This document shows positions 35,198 to 44,453 of a DNA stretch of 64,000 nucleotides, piece by piece. Under the pieces are notes generated by a model. It saw only the letters and a list, made by a program, of their open reading frames with translations. It was not told the DNA's origin and did no database searches. Numbering within the stretch: the first letter of the stretch is position 1; each line of letters begins with the position of its first letter. The stretch covers positions 70,055 through 134,054 of the forward strand of contig JAZSON010000021.1 of NCBI GenBank assembly GCA_045536965.1, in the 5' to 3' direction. The position numbers and the translations under genes were made by a program. The DNA comes from UBA5448 sp045536965. Lineage in GTDB: Bacteria; Bacillota; Clostridia; Oscillospirales; SIG627.

Positions 35198-36160
35198 TTA
35201 CCAATAACATCCGCCTTCAACATTCTTTAAATTTTTTGGACGTTCATTAGACGAGGGGTATATCCAATCATCATTAGAATATTTAATAACAGCTTCGTTA
35301 TTCTCCCAGCGTTGGCCTTTTATACCAAACAAAAGTTGAAGACAACCTCCCATATGTATAGCTTTCTTCCCCGCCTCCTTCAACATAGCAGCCAAAGGGA
35401 ATCCGTATGCTCCGCAACCAATGAGAGCAATATCGAAATCAATTTTCAAAGCTTCGTGATACATATAATCCAGCGCTTCAAACCAATCAGAAAATCTGGT
35501 ATCAGTTTCTCCAGCAATCGTTTGGACAGCTTTGAGTGTTTTTAGTTGAAAATCCGGCAATATATCGGTTCCCGGAAATAAGCTTTCCCTTTTATTATAT
35601 TGGCTTATAATCGACTCTTCAAATGGGTGGATAACTAAAACTTTTTTGCCTCTCAGTCCCCTAGTCCACGGGGTTTCAACATACCAGGGTTCAACAGCTT
35701 TCAAATCAGCTACTTTCGCTGAAGGAGCATAATTTTTAATAATATAGTCTTCCATTGGTGGATAAAGACAAACCAAAAAATCCGCCAAAGAACTCTTGGC
35801 TAAAAGAAGATCTGAAAACAATTTTACCTTTTCTTGATCATTTGGGAAAAAGCCTGCGTTATTGCAAATTGTGTACATATTTGATTCGTCGAAATGTTTT
35901 TTTAGTCTTAATCTTTGCGCTACGCGCCACTTTAATACACCCAACTCGACGGTACCATAACGAGCAATCATGCAAGGCGCATCAGAAGATATAAACGAAT
36001 AAATCAAATCGTTGCCTTCCTGCAAAGAAAGCATCTTTTTTCCTGCATATCTTCTCGGATAAAGATGTTTAGACTTAAATTTAGACTTAAATTTAGACTT
36101 AATCTTACGCTTCAAAACAGAAGCTGAGTATGAAATTATAAACGTGAATTTATTAACCAC
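35198..36160 (-). CDS. Putative GT-D-like glycosyltransferase of the polysaccharide operon
   Basis: 320 residues, GTG start with GAGGGAG upstream. The N-terminus has basic KSKF repeats. Conserved-looking motifs: APCMIARYGTVELG (about 60-73), NNAGFFPND, the KKVLVIHPFEESI block (about 170), IALIGCGAYGFPLA (about 245) and GGCLQLLFGIKGQRW (about 272). The RYGTVE region resembles GT-D-fold proteins (DUF1792-like) that add sugars to glycans, and its position in the operon agrees. I recall similar unnamed proteins from other polysaccharide loci, but no confirmed function. No signal peptide or strong transmembrane segment is seen. Confidence 0.6.
   Translation of the reverse strand: MVNKFTFIISYSASVLKRKIKSKFKSKFKSKHLYPRRYAGKKMLSLQEGNDLIYSFISSDAPCMIARYGTVELGVLKWRVAQRLRLKKHFDESNMYTICNNAGFFPNDQEKVKLFSDLLLAKSSLADFLVCLYPPMEDYIIKNYAPSAKVADLKAVEPWYVETPWTRGLRGKKVLVIHPFEESIISQYNKRESLFPGTDILPDFQLKTLKAVQTIAGETDTRFSDWFEALDYMYHEALKIDFDIALIGCGAYGFPLAAMLKEAGKKAIHMGGCLQLLFGIKGQRWENNEAVIKYSNDDWIYPSSNERPKNLKNVEGGCYW
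36068..36103. repeat. Three 12-base tandem units within a coding region
   Basis: Unit TTTAGACTTAAA repeated three times, the last with one change. In the minus-strand gene it encodes repeated Lys-Ser-Lys-Phe. The unit is a multiple of three, so copy changes would keep the frame. Confidence 0.8.
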
Positions 36161-36215
36161 TGCATTCTCCCTCGAAATATTGAATGAGAAAAACCTATTA
36201 AATAAATCAAACCAA

Positions 36216-37511
36216 TCAATTTAAGGTGTTTTTAAAAAAGATGGCTTGTAAGATAAGAATTGAATTTCTGCGAAGAGGTTTGATAAAGAAAGGCACAACA
36301 AGCGTTGAAGATACTTGTGCAAACAAAGATGCCAAAGCCGCTCCGATTGCCCCCCACTTAGGAATCAATATGAAATTAAGAATCACATTACAAACAGCAG
36401 AAACCAAATATATCCATGTAAGAAATTTTTGTTTCCCTTCAGAAACCACCCACGCATTCCTGGCCACACCAAGATAAGAAAATGCAGTGTAACAGGTTAC
36501 TATTTTCAAGGAAGCAGCGGCAGGCAAAAAAGCGACACCATATAATAAACCAATCGCCCATTCACCAAACAACACAAACATCAAAGAAACAAATATTGAG
36601 AGATAAAATACAATTGCATATAGTTGCCTGTTTTTTCTTTCGTACGCAATCATGGAATTTTTATTGTAAAGAGATATAATGGTAGGATATATAGAATCTA
36701 TAATAGCTTGTAAAACAAAAGTCCACATACCACATAGAGTAGTGGCTACAGCGTAATAACCAACTTCAGCTTCGTTCAGGAGCACTTTTAACATAATTTT
36801 ATCGGTTTGGCCGTAAACGGCAACCATAGCTCCTGCTAAAATATACGGATAACTCAATTTCAAAAGATATGCAGCCTTATCTTTTGAAAAACTTAACCGT
36901 GGACCACCCGCTTTTTTATACGCTATAAACAAAAATAGCGCAACAATTATATAATCAACCGAAGCGGCAAAGGCAAACCAACGCACATCTTTGCCGGAAA
37001 TCAGAAGAATTATCTTATAGGAAGAAGAGAGAAGATAAGCAATCAAAGCCGCAGTAGATGTGATCCTCGATTCATATCTGGCCTGAAACCAAAATCGTAA
37101 TGAGTCAAAAATATGAAGTATGGCACCGATACAACACAAGAAAACAACCGCTATCGCGAGAGGATCATCGTTGTCAATGAAGCTGACCAAACTCATGATC
37201 ATCACCACAGAGATCAAACTGGAGGTGAACTGTAAAACAAGAGTCGTCCCCATTGTTTTACCTTGATCATGCGGATGATCTATAAAATCCTTAATGATAA
37301 CCGAATTGATTCCCAAGGAACAAAAAGCAGTGAAAAACGCAACAAATGAGTTGCCGTAATTAATCAATCCGTAATTAGAAGGACCTAAATAGCGGGCCGA
37401 AAGGGTTCCGATGAGTAACGAAAGCAACATTTGCGCTACTCTGCCACCAATGATCCATCCAGCATTTTTGGCTTCTTTATTATTCAAAAACGCTTTAAAA
37501 AGTGATTTCAT
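36216..37511 (-). CDS. Wzx-type polysaccharide flippase
   Basis: 431 residues from MKSLFKAFLNN, with CGGAG 7-8 bases upstream; an earlier start would overlap the previous gene and is rejected. Twelve to fourteen transmembrane helices typical of the Wzx/PST family (RVAQMLLSLLIGTLSARYLG near the start, GYYAVATTL in the middle). It would move lipid-linked repeat units across the membrane for the Wzy-like polymerase 1.7 kb upstream. It starts 4 bases after the acyltransferase gene stop. Confidence 0.88.
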   Translation of the reverse strand: MKSLFKAFLNNKEAKNAGWIIGGRVAQMLLSLLIGTLSARYLGPSNYGLINYGNSFVAFFTAFCSLGINSVIIKDFIDHPHDQGKTMGTTLVLQFTSSLISVVMIMSLVSFIDNDDPLAIAVVFLCCIGAILHIFDSLRFWFQARYESRITSTAALIAYLLSSSYKIILLISGKDVRWFAFAASVDYIIVALFLFIAYKKAGGPRLSFSKDKAAYLLKLSYPYILAGAMVAVYGQTDKIMLKVLLNEAEVGYYAVATTLCGMWTFVLQAIIDSIYPTIISLYNKNSMIAYERKNRQLYAIVFYLSIFVSLMFVLFGEWAIGLLYGVAFLPAAASLKIVTCYTAFSYLGVARNAWVVSEGKQKFLTWIYLVSAVCNVILNFILIPKWGAIGAALASLFAQVSSTLVVPFFIKPLRRNSILILQAIFFKNTLN

Positions 37512-37515
37512 TTCA

Positions 37516-38034
37516 TTATAATCTCCGAATGATTTTTGCAGGAACACCGCCAACCAAAGTGTTATCAGGAACATCTTTTACAACACATGCGCAACCTGCT
37601 ATAACACAGGAATCGCCTATATGTGTGTTATTTAATATGGTCACTCTACCACCAATCCACGTCCCGTTACCGACAGTCTGAGTAAAACTAACACCATTTC
37701 CGGCGCGGCGTTGCGAAGATCCAATTTCATGTCCGCCGGTTTGAAACACAACATCGGGTCCAATGTCACAATTATCACCAATCACAACACTACCATTACC
37801 ATTGACATTGAAATTCTTACCAATCCAACAATTCTTGCCAATGACAAGATTGGCTGAACATTCAAACGGCGCAAGAATTTTCGTCCCTTCACCAATATCA
37901 AAGCCTATGGAGTTAAGTAAACGTCTGATTTTAACAAAATGCTTTTCTTTTTTTCGCGAGAAACAATGATTCACTCGAAAAAAAACAATTTTCCTTTTTA
38001 ATCCTCGTAAATGAAACAATTTCACTAAATTCAT
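37516..38034 (-). CDS. Left-handed beta-helix (hexapeptide) acyltransferase
   Basis: 172 residues. Hexapeptide coils from about residue 60 (IGKNCWIGKNFNVNGNGS, IGDNCDIGPDV) and the C-terminal block GGRVTILNNTHIGDSCVIAG ending VGGVPAKIIRRL. The active-site His lies in GGHEIG. Serine/maltose O-acetyltransferase-like. It probably acetylates a sugar of the repeat unit. It overlaps the upstream glycosyltransferase stop by one base (TAATG). Confidence 0.85.
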   Translation of the reverse strand: MNLVKLFHLRGLKRKIVFFRVNHCFSRKKEKHFVKIRRLLNSIGFDIGEGTKILAPFECSANLVIGKNCWIGKNFNVNGNGSVVIGDNCDIGPDVVFQTGGHEIGSSQRRAGNGVSFTQTVGNGTWIGGRVTILNNTHIGDSCVIAGCACVVKDVPDNTLVGGVPAKIIRRL

Positions 38035-39200
38035 TATCTTTCACCCAAAAAACAACCATCTTTTAAAATCGCAGCTCTACTGCAAACACCGCTCTCAAAA
38101 CAATCTACGGTTTTATTTGAAACAAGGAAACTTTCTGCCAATTTAATAAATCTATATGCAGCTACCTTTGGATTCCATTCTCTGCAAATCGTAGCGTATG
38201 CACTTCGAGCAAGTGATTCACGAAAGTCACGTTCGTCCAAAAGTTTTTTAACATTTAAATATAGGCTGTCTATATCTCCGGTTTGATATACTAAACCATT
38301 TTCCTCAGGTATGATCATAAAAGGCACAGCACCGATGGCACAATCGGCAACCACCGCACACGCAGAATTCATAGATTCGTTCAAAACAGCTCCCCATCCT
38401 TCATTTTTATCAGAGGTAAAAAGAAAGATTTCACTGCTTTCCATATAACAACGCACTTGTTCGGGAGTCATAGAACCTAAAATATGAACAAAATCATTCA
38501 ATCCCTCATTTTCAATGGATGCTTGAATGGTGCCTTGCAAGTCTCCGCTTCCAATCATATTTAATTCAAATGAATAACCGTCAGCTTTTAATCTTTTTGC
38601 AATCTCTATGGGTATTTCAGGATGCTTCCAATCAATGAATCGTGCGCACCAAAGAATCGAGTTAGTATCTTTAGTCGCTATCAAAGCATCGATGTCAGGA
38701 TATTCTTTTAACTCGGTAAAATATCCCCATTTATAGGTTTTGCGGATATATGTAAGACATTTTGCATAGTCTGCAGCTGTGTAGGCACTTGCGCATAACA
38801 TATAATATTGTCGATATCTGATAATATTTTTAAGATTTCTAAAAAAATGCACCAAATATTTATAAAAAGGCGGTTTAATCTTATAAGGTCTTTCCGAATA
38901 ACCAAAAACCAACTTTCCTTTTTTGAGTCGATTTTTGATATACTCATACGGTGCATTTCCAAGGATCACAACATCAGCATCATCTATAATTTTTTGGCAC
39001 TCTTCCTTTTCTTTTGAAGAAATATATGTGTACCTGACATACGCCGGAACTTCTTCTCTCCCCCATCCCATGCTCAAACGCTCTTGCTCAATCGGTTGAG
39101 TGGAAATAAAATGATAATTCCCATTAGTCAATCTATTCATTTCGTCTGCAAGAAACTTTTGATGATGATTAAAATAGTTTGTGATAAATACAATTTTCAT
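38034..39200 (-). CDS. GT4-family glycosyltransferase
   Basis: 388 residues, GT-B fold. N-terminal domain opens MKIVFITNYFNHHQKFLADE. The C-terminal donor-binding domain shows SILWCARFIDWKHPEIPIE, LNMIGSGD and the ExxxxxxxE site in EGWGAVLNESM (about residue 285). It transfers a sugar from an NDP donor onto the growing lipid-linked unit. AAGGAAAC ribosome-binding site. One of five GT4 enzymes in the operon, so repeat units may contain about six sugars (inference). Confidence 0.85.
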   Translation of the reverse strand: MKIVFITNYFNHHQKFLADEMNRLTNGNYHFISTQPIEQERLSMGWGREEVPAYVRYTYISSKEKEECQKIIDDADVVILGNAPYEYIKNRLKKGKLVFGYSERPYKIKPPFYKYLVHFFRNLKNIIRYRQYYMLCASAYTAADYAKCLTYIRKTYKWGYFTELKEYPDIDALIATKDTNSILWCARFIDWKHPEIPIEIAKRLKADGYSFELNMIGSGDLQGTIQASIENEGLNDFVHILGSMTPEQVRCYMESSEIFLFTSDKNEGWGAVLNESMNSACAVVADCAIGAVPFMIIPEENGLVYQTGDIDSLYLNVKKLLDERDFRESLARSAYATICREWNPKVAAYRFIKLAESFLVSNKTVDCFESGVCSRAAILKDGCFLGER

Positions 39201-39203
39201 AAA

Positions 39204-40358
39204 TCAGTTTCCTTTTTGAGACTCAATAAATGAAATTTTTCCTTTTGCAATCTCTACAATTAATAATCCCATGCAACCATATGGTAAAGCGCCCGTGATA
39301 AAAGCTGCTTCTGAAGAAGAATGAATGATCAAACATAAAATCGTTACAAATGCAACTTTTTGAATTTGTGTATTACAAACCCCTCTTAAATAGGCAAGAA
39401 AACGCACCCAAAACAAATGATAGACAAAATAACCCACTCCGCCAAGAGAAAACAAAATAACCAAAACAGAATTATGCAAATTACTTAACGGATATTTAAA
39501 ATACTCCCCAAAAATAAATTTTTGCGGAAAATCAAAAATTTCGCTTAACAAATCAGAGTAAAACGCTCCACGACCGGTAGAAATAGGTTTTCCAAGTACG
39601 GTGGCATCAGCGCCCATGTTTGTCAAAACAACTTGGAAGGCAATCATAGCAATTGGGACAAGCATTATAAGTTTTGGTAATATACGCGTAATTTTTATAT
39701 TACGTTTAAAAACAGAAACCCAAACAATAATTATCGTCGACAACAACACCGTTCTCGAACGAAGCATTGTCAAAATGTAAATTAGTAACACTATGAAAAC
39801 AGCATTCAAAACTTTCTGTTTTGAATTTTCCGCCTTAATATAACCTAAACACAAAAGGACAATCGAAAACATTACATATATAGCGGCAGCATTGGGATTC
39901 CCCATACCTAATGTTAAAACTTCATAGTCCCACGCATTCATAACAATATAACTAAAATCGAAGGGTAAGAAAGCATAACATATGTATGCAAAACTAAGCA
40001 AATAATTCAATTTTAAAAAGTATCGTAAATCTAAAACATCGTTATAAAAATCTTTTTTAATTGAAAGCGACCAATAAAACGAAAGAAACGACAGAGCCGG
40101 CAAAATTTGATTCACGATATTTTCTGTTTTAAAACTTGAAAAACTGATCAAACACGAAGTTGCCATAAGAATTACTAAAATTAAAACCAAATAATTCATT
40201 TTCAGCGGCTGGATAGAGGTATATCCTGCGAAAGGATATAAACAAAACAGCACAATCATCGAATAACCAAAGAGATTGGCTATACTGCCATTCAGCGGTG
40301 TAAAAATTATATTAAATGTTACAGATAGCATTAGCAACTTCAGTAAACGGTTTTGCAT
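39204..40358 (-). CDS. Wzy-like O-antigen/polysaccharide polymerase
   Basis: 384 residues, ten or more hydrophobic helices and few charged residues, the usual look of Wzy/WaaL proteins, which share little sequence. A larger outside loop around residues 260-310 includes GKPISTGRGAFYSDLL and LSNLHNSVLVILFSLGG; the H-N-S region is typical of O-antigen ligase/polymerase motifs. It joins repeat units after export by the flippase. Start with AGGAGAC; one-base overlap with the upstream glycosyltransferase. Confidence 0.8.
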   Translation of the reverse strand: MQNRLLKLLMLSVTFNIIFTPLNGSIANLFGYSMIVLFCLYPFAGYTSIQPLKMNYLVLILVILMATSCLISFSSFKTENIVNQILPALSFLSFYWSLSIKKDFYNDVLDLRYFLKLNYLLSFAYICYAFLPFDFSYIVMNAWDYEVLTLGMGNPNAAAIYVMFSIVLLCLGYIKAENSKQKVLNAVFIVLLIYILTMLRSRTVLLSTIIIVWVSVFKRNIKITRILPKLIMLVPIAMIAFQVVLTNMGADATVLGKPISTGRGAFYSDLLSEIFDFPQKFIFGEYFKYPLSNLHNSVLVILFSLGGVGYFVYHLFWVRFLAYLRGVCNTQIQKVAFVTILCLIIHSSSEAAFITGALPYGCMGLLIVEIAKGKISFIESQKGN

Positions 40359-41563
40359 TATAGTCTCCTATCTTTAGCATTTATTATATCATGATAGATA
40401 TCGATATACAATTCTGACATTTTAGAGGAAGAAAAAGTACTTTTAATCTCATTCAATTCATCCAAAGTCAATCGACAAAGTTGGCGATTGTCATTGAGAT
40501 GTCGAATGGTATCCGCTGCGGCTTTGATATCGAGTTTAGGCACGATATATCCTTTTGTCTTTTCAATAACAGTTGGAATTGCAGTAGCATCAAACCCTAA
40601 ACTACGAATCCCGGCCAAAGCAGCTTCAACAAATGTCATCCCAAATGTCTCTTCCAAGGACATGCTTACATGTAAATCACACGAAGAGTATAATTCCGCC
40701 AACCTCTGCTTGTCGGATATTAAACCGACAAATTGAACATTATCGGGCGCACACTCATAATATTTTTTAGAAGCACGACCGACAAGAATGATTTCAAAAT
40801 TATTTCCCAATTCATTAGCTAATTTAAAAAATCGAGATATACCTTTACCTTCCGACCAAACAGCTGCAACACCTATGATACGAAATTTATTTGTCGAAGA
40901 ATATCTATTCGATTTATTGATTTCAAACGATTCAACGGCATTCCAAATCAAATATTGCGGATATTCGCTTAAATGTGATTTTTGAATCTCACTATAAACC
41001 CAAGCGGAAACAGATACAAATCTAACATCGGACAATGTTTTGAACAACTGTTTTTTTATATTAAAATATTTCGAGGTGTGCTTGGGTTTACAATCCAAAT
41101 GGGTCATCGACTTACGACACTTATGACACCCTAATTGATATCCATTACATTCAATATCAAAATAGTGATAACAACCACCCGTAAACGCCCACATATCATG
41201 CATAGTAAATACGACGGGTATTTTTCGTTTCGACAAAAATCTAAAAAACATTGGATAATTCAAATAACCATGGTGAATAACATGCATGTGAACAATATCG
41301 GGATTGATTTTTTTGATTTTGCGAATTGCATTGATGGTTGAAATGCCGGCAAAAACAGGGTTCTTTCCAAAAATTTTAATCAAACCCCTACGGATCAACC
41401 CCATAATTTTATTCTCATACCTAATAATGGCCGGGTCGTCCGAATCACCATGAATATATAGAATATAACTTTCATGTCCATTGTAAATCAGTGAATTATG
41501 TATAATAAATTGTATCTGTTTTTGGGCAGAAACATAAGTCCCACCAATTTGTATAATCCTCAT
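40358..41563 (-). CDS. GT4-family glycosyltransferase (WcaC-like)
   Basis: 401 residues, GT-B fold. MRIIQIGGTYVSAQKQIQFI at the start, HMHVIHHGYLNYP (acceptor domain), a Cys-rich insert CNGYQLGCHKCRK (about residue 140), then the donor domain with IILVGRASK and EETFGMTFVEAALAG (ExxxxxxxE). The HDMWAFTGGCYHY region with its Cys/His insert is typical of colanic-acid-type enzymes. It overlaps the upstream gene by four bases and has AAAGG before the start. Confidence 0.85.
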   Translation of the reverse strand: MRIIQIGGTYVSAQKQIQFIIHNSLIYNGHESYILYIHGDSDDPAIIRYENKIMGLIRRGLIKIFGKNPVFAGISTINAIRKIKKINPDIVHMHVIHHGYLNYPMFFRFLSKRKIPVVFTMHDMWAFTGGCYHYFDIECNGYQLGCHKCRKSMTHLDCKPKHTSKYFNIKKQLFKTLSDVRFVSVSAWVYSEIQKSHLSEYPQYLIWNAVESFEINKSNRYSSTNKFRIIGVAAVWSEGKGISRFFKLANELGNNFEIILVGRASKKYYECAPDNVQFVGLISDKQRLAELYSSCDLHVSMSLEETFGMTFVEAALAGIRSLGFDATAIPTVIEKTKGYIVPKLDIKAAADTIRHLNDNRQLCRLTLDELNEIKSTFSSSKMSELYIDIYHDIINAKDRRL

Positions 41564-42735
41564 TTACGGCCTTTCATTATCTCTTGTAATTGAATGAATT
41601 CAGAAAACGACTCCTTGTATATCCGATAATCAAAAAAGCACTTTGCGGTATTATAAGATTTTTCAAACATCCATTCTTTTTCTTCCGCCGTAAGCGCAAT
41701 TGCCCTTTTAATAACTTTTGCTAACGACTCAGGTGTGTGATCCTCAGCAATTAAGGCATTTTCCCCATCTTTCAGATAGAGTTCCAAATCAGAAGATAAG
41801 TTACAAAGAATCGGTGTGGAATGCGCAAGAGATTCGACTACTTTGCTGGGAAACCCAGCCTTTGCGTATCGCAGAGATGCGTCTCGAGGAAGCAGGGTGA
41901 AATCAGCCTCACGCAATTTTTCAAGCACTTCTAAACGAGAAACGCGACCACATAATTCCAAAAAACCGGAACAGGAATCAAGCAAATCGGCGGAGATACC
42001 GCAATATCCAATCAAATGATCACGCGTAGCGCCCATCAAAGTAATCCGCACTTTTTCTTGCAATTCGGGAGAAAGCAGTAGAACGGCTTTTAAAACATTG
42101 GCAATTAAATCTTTCTTTCCGGGAGCTCCTGCATAAAATAAATGCAACCCTTCATGACGGATTTTCGGCATGATTTCTTTATTTACAGCGCACAGAATTG
42201 GCAATCTGAACACTTGGATATTTTTGCTTCGATAGTACTCTTCAAGAAAACGGCTGATCGCAACCACAGAATAAGATTTATCTATAATTTTGGTTACAAG
42301 ACGATTTTTTTCTCGGTATGCATAACTTTTTTCTCCATGTTTAAACTGCTCGGGAGAATACCATTCATTAGAATCATACAACAACGGAAGTGAATTTTTA
42401 GAAGCAAACTTTTTGTAAAATCTGAAAACAGAATTCGGCGCAGTATAAATGTATAATCCTGCAATAGAGTCCTCCTTTTGAATGATTTTTCTGACCCTAT
42501 GCGGAAAAAAGAAATACTCATAATACTTTACAAACCGATTTGAGTCCTTGTTTCGCAGGGAAACGTATTCGATCCCTTCGACACACCCCTGATCTCGCAC
42601 TTTGCCGCGACACAATATCTTAACTTGATATCCTAATTCTTTAAAAATTTTAGCGACATAAAACAAACGCACCGCCCCCGCATCTCCATCCGGGAAACGA
42701 CCATTTGTAATCATGATCATTTTTTTATTACTCAT
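41560..42735 (-). CDS. GT4-like glycosyltransferase
   Basis: 391 residues from MSNKKMIMITNGRFPDGDAG, with GGGGT upstream. A TTG 45 bases further up, overlapping the previous stop, is an alternative start. GT-B fold: the N-terminal domain has a Gly/Asp loop NGRFPDGDAGAVRL; the C-terminal domain has HLFYAGAPGKKDL and LPRDASLRYAKAGFPSKVVE, where the usual ExxxxxxxE is reduced. It probably adds a sugar of the repeat unit. Confidence 0.8.
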   Translation of the reverse strand: MSNKKMIMITNGRFPDGDAGAVRLFYVAKIFKELGYQVKILCRGKVRDQGCVEGIEYVSLRNKDSNRFVKYYEYFFFPHRVRKIIQKEDSIAGLYIYTAPNSVFRFYKKFASKNSLPLLYDSNEWYSPEQFKHGEKSYAYREKNRLVTKIIDKSYSVVAISRFLEEYYRSKNIQVFRLPILCAVNKEIMPKIRHEGLHLFYAGAPGKKDLIANVLKAVLLLSPELQEKVRITLMGATRDHLIGYCGISADLLDSCSGFLELCGRVSRLEVLEKLREADFTLLPRDASLRYAKAGFPSKVVESLAHSTPILCNLSSDLELYLKDGENALIAEDHTPESLAKVIKRAIALTAEEKEWMFEKSYNTAKCFFDYRIYKESFSEFIQLQEIMKGRK

Positions 42736-42776
42736 AAGCGACCCCAATAAGCGAGTTACATAAAGACAACGCTTTA

Positions 42777-43370
42777 TCAAATTCGAATTTTTGCATCTAT
42801 ACTCTCTGATGTAGATTGAGAAATCAAATTTAAATGTTCTACTATTTCTTCATCATCAAACCGCATTTTCAAAACACGCGCGGGGACGCCCCCGACAATA
42901 CTGAAAGGCGGAACATCACGCGTGACAACAGCGCCCGCGGCAACAACCGCTCCTTGACCGATAACTACACCTTTTAAAATGATTGCATTGGCGCCAATCC
43001 AAACATCAGATTCAATCACTACCTCTTTATCATCTGAAGGTTTTTTTTCGGCATCGGTAATATCAATCATATACCTTCCAACCAAATCCGTGCGATGTCC
43101 ACCGGTTATGATCGTTACACCGGGTCCAAACATGATAGAATTTTTGAGTATACATTTTGCTTTCGTACACATAATCTTTGTATTGGTGCCAAGCACAACT
43201 TTGTTTCCGACATACAGATTGGAGATGCCCGAAAATGTACTCCCTCTACCAATCCGTACATTCTTACCACAAGAACCAAAAGAAGATTTTATAATCGGTT
43301 CAACAAATATCTTGCGTAATCCTCTTTTTAGTCTTTTATAATTGAGGTATATTATCCGTATCACAGACAT
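42777..43370 (-). CDS. Hexapeptide-repeat acyltransferase
   Basis: 197 residues from MSVIRIIYLNYKR. Left-handed beta-helix coils throughout (IGRGSTFSGISNLYVGNKVV, IVIGQGAVVAAGAVVTRDV in part), GGHRTD with the catalytic His, and end motif VGGVPARVLKMRF. WcaF/maltose-acetyltransferase type. An O- or N-acetyl transfer to a sugar of this operon is likely. Together with the aminotransferase and priming transferase it could serve an amino-sugar such as a bacillosamine-type one, but the dehydratase type argues against the standard pathway. Confidence 0.83.
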   Translation of the reverse strand: MSVIRIIYLNYKRLKRGLRKIFVEPIIKSSFGSCGKNVRIGRGSTFSGISNLYVGNKVVLGTNTKIMCTKAKCILKNSIMFGPGVTIITGGHRTDLVGRYMIDITDAEKKPSDDKEVVIESDVWIGANAIILKGVVIGQGAVVAAGAVVTRDVPPFSIVGGVPARVLKMRFDDEEIVEHLNLISQSTSESIDAKIRI

Positions 43371-43397
43371 TTTCAAAACCTTCCGCTCAAAATAAGC

Positions 43398-44453
43398 TCA
43401 TATTGTTTTCGTATATACTTTTTTCAACTGATCTATAACCGCAACAGTTGTATAGTTATGCAAAACCTTTTCTCTACACCAATTTGAAAACTGAGTACGC
43501 ATTGCCTGGGATTGCATCTGCGTGAAAGCATTCTCCATTGCGTCAACATCGCCGACCAAAACAATTCTTCCACCACGATCTTCAATCATATCAAGATTTG
43601 CTCCCACATTCGTTGTAATAACCGGAAGCCCTCTTGCCATTGCTTCAGTCAAAGCCAAAGAAAACCCTTCGGAATGCGTAGGGAAAAAGAACACATCCGC
43701 TTGATCCATATATTCCAAAACTTGATCATGTTTTAACGGCCCCAAATGTATCACGTTATCGGGTTTTTCCCAAGACATAACCGTCTCAGTGACAACACCT
43801 GCAAGTTGAAATTGTATTTGCGGCAGACGTCTTGCAATTTCATACATTTCAGATGCACCTTTAGCAAGTGAAACACGTCCGACAAAAAATGCAGATTGAA
43901 TGTTTTCGCTAATTGTTTTTGATTGTTTTGTAATATATGTCTCGTTTATAAAGTTGGGAATAATTCTACTATCCACCGCAAATTCTTTTTCAAGATATTT
44001 CTTACTGTTATCACAGAGAACCAAGTTATAATCGACAAGTTTTACAATTTTACTAAGATAATACTTAGCCAAACGATTATGAACCTGATAAGGTATATCA
44101 CAATGAAAGTGAAGCGCCAAAGTTGCATTCTTTTGAGCTTTTCGAATCTTCTTTGCCATAAAATAATCTCGAATAATACCAAAAGTACCGCAAGATGTAT
44201 TCAAATGAACAGCATCAAAAGATTCGTTTTTCAAAGCATGCGCAAGATCCTTAAAAATACGCTTTGTTCTTTTATATTCATCACAAAAGTTTCTGTGGGC
44301 ACTACCATTCATAGCACGGAGACCGACCGCCTCGGTGTTTACTAAAGTGCACGATATACCAAGCGATGAACTTTTAGTTAAAAAACCATCTGTCCAAACG
44401 GCAATACCTCCGTTTGGTTTTTGCATTTGTGGCGAAATAAGTAGCAATTTCAT
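43398..44453 (-). CDS. GT4-family glycosyltransferase
   Basis: 351 residues. MKLLLISPQMQKPNGGIAVW holds the GGIAVW glycine loop for the acceptor domain; donor domain AFFVGRVSLAKGASEMYEIA and EGFSLALTEAMARGLPVI (ExxxxxxxE, about residue 270). Four-base overlap with the upstream glycosyltransferase indicates coupled translation. Confidence 0.87.
   Translation of the reverse strand: MKLLLISPQMQKPNGGIAVWTDGFLTKSSSLGISCTLVNTEAVGLRAMNGSAHRNFCDEYKRTKRIFKDLAHALKNESFDAVHLNTSCGTFGIIRDYFMAKKIRKAQKNATLALHFHCDIPYQVHNRLAKYYLSKIVKLVDYNLVLCDNSKKYLEKEFAVDSRIIPNFINETYITKQSKTISENIQSAFFVGRVSLAKGASEMYEIARRLPQIQFQLAGVVTETVMSWEKPDNVIHLGPLKHDQVLEYMDQADVFFFPTHSEGFSLALTEAMARGLPVITTNVGANLDMIEDRGGRIVLVGDVDAMENAFTQMQSQAMRTQFSNWCREKVLHNYTTVAVIDQLKKVYTKTI

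Noticed and set aside
36068..36103. Possible CRISPR-like or phase-variable repeat
   Set aside because: Only three 12-base units without spacers, and the unit length keeps the reading frame, so neither CRISPR nor on/off switching.
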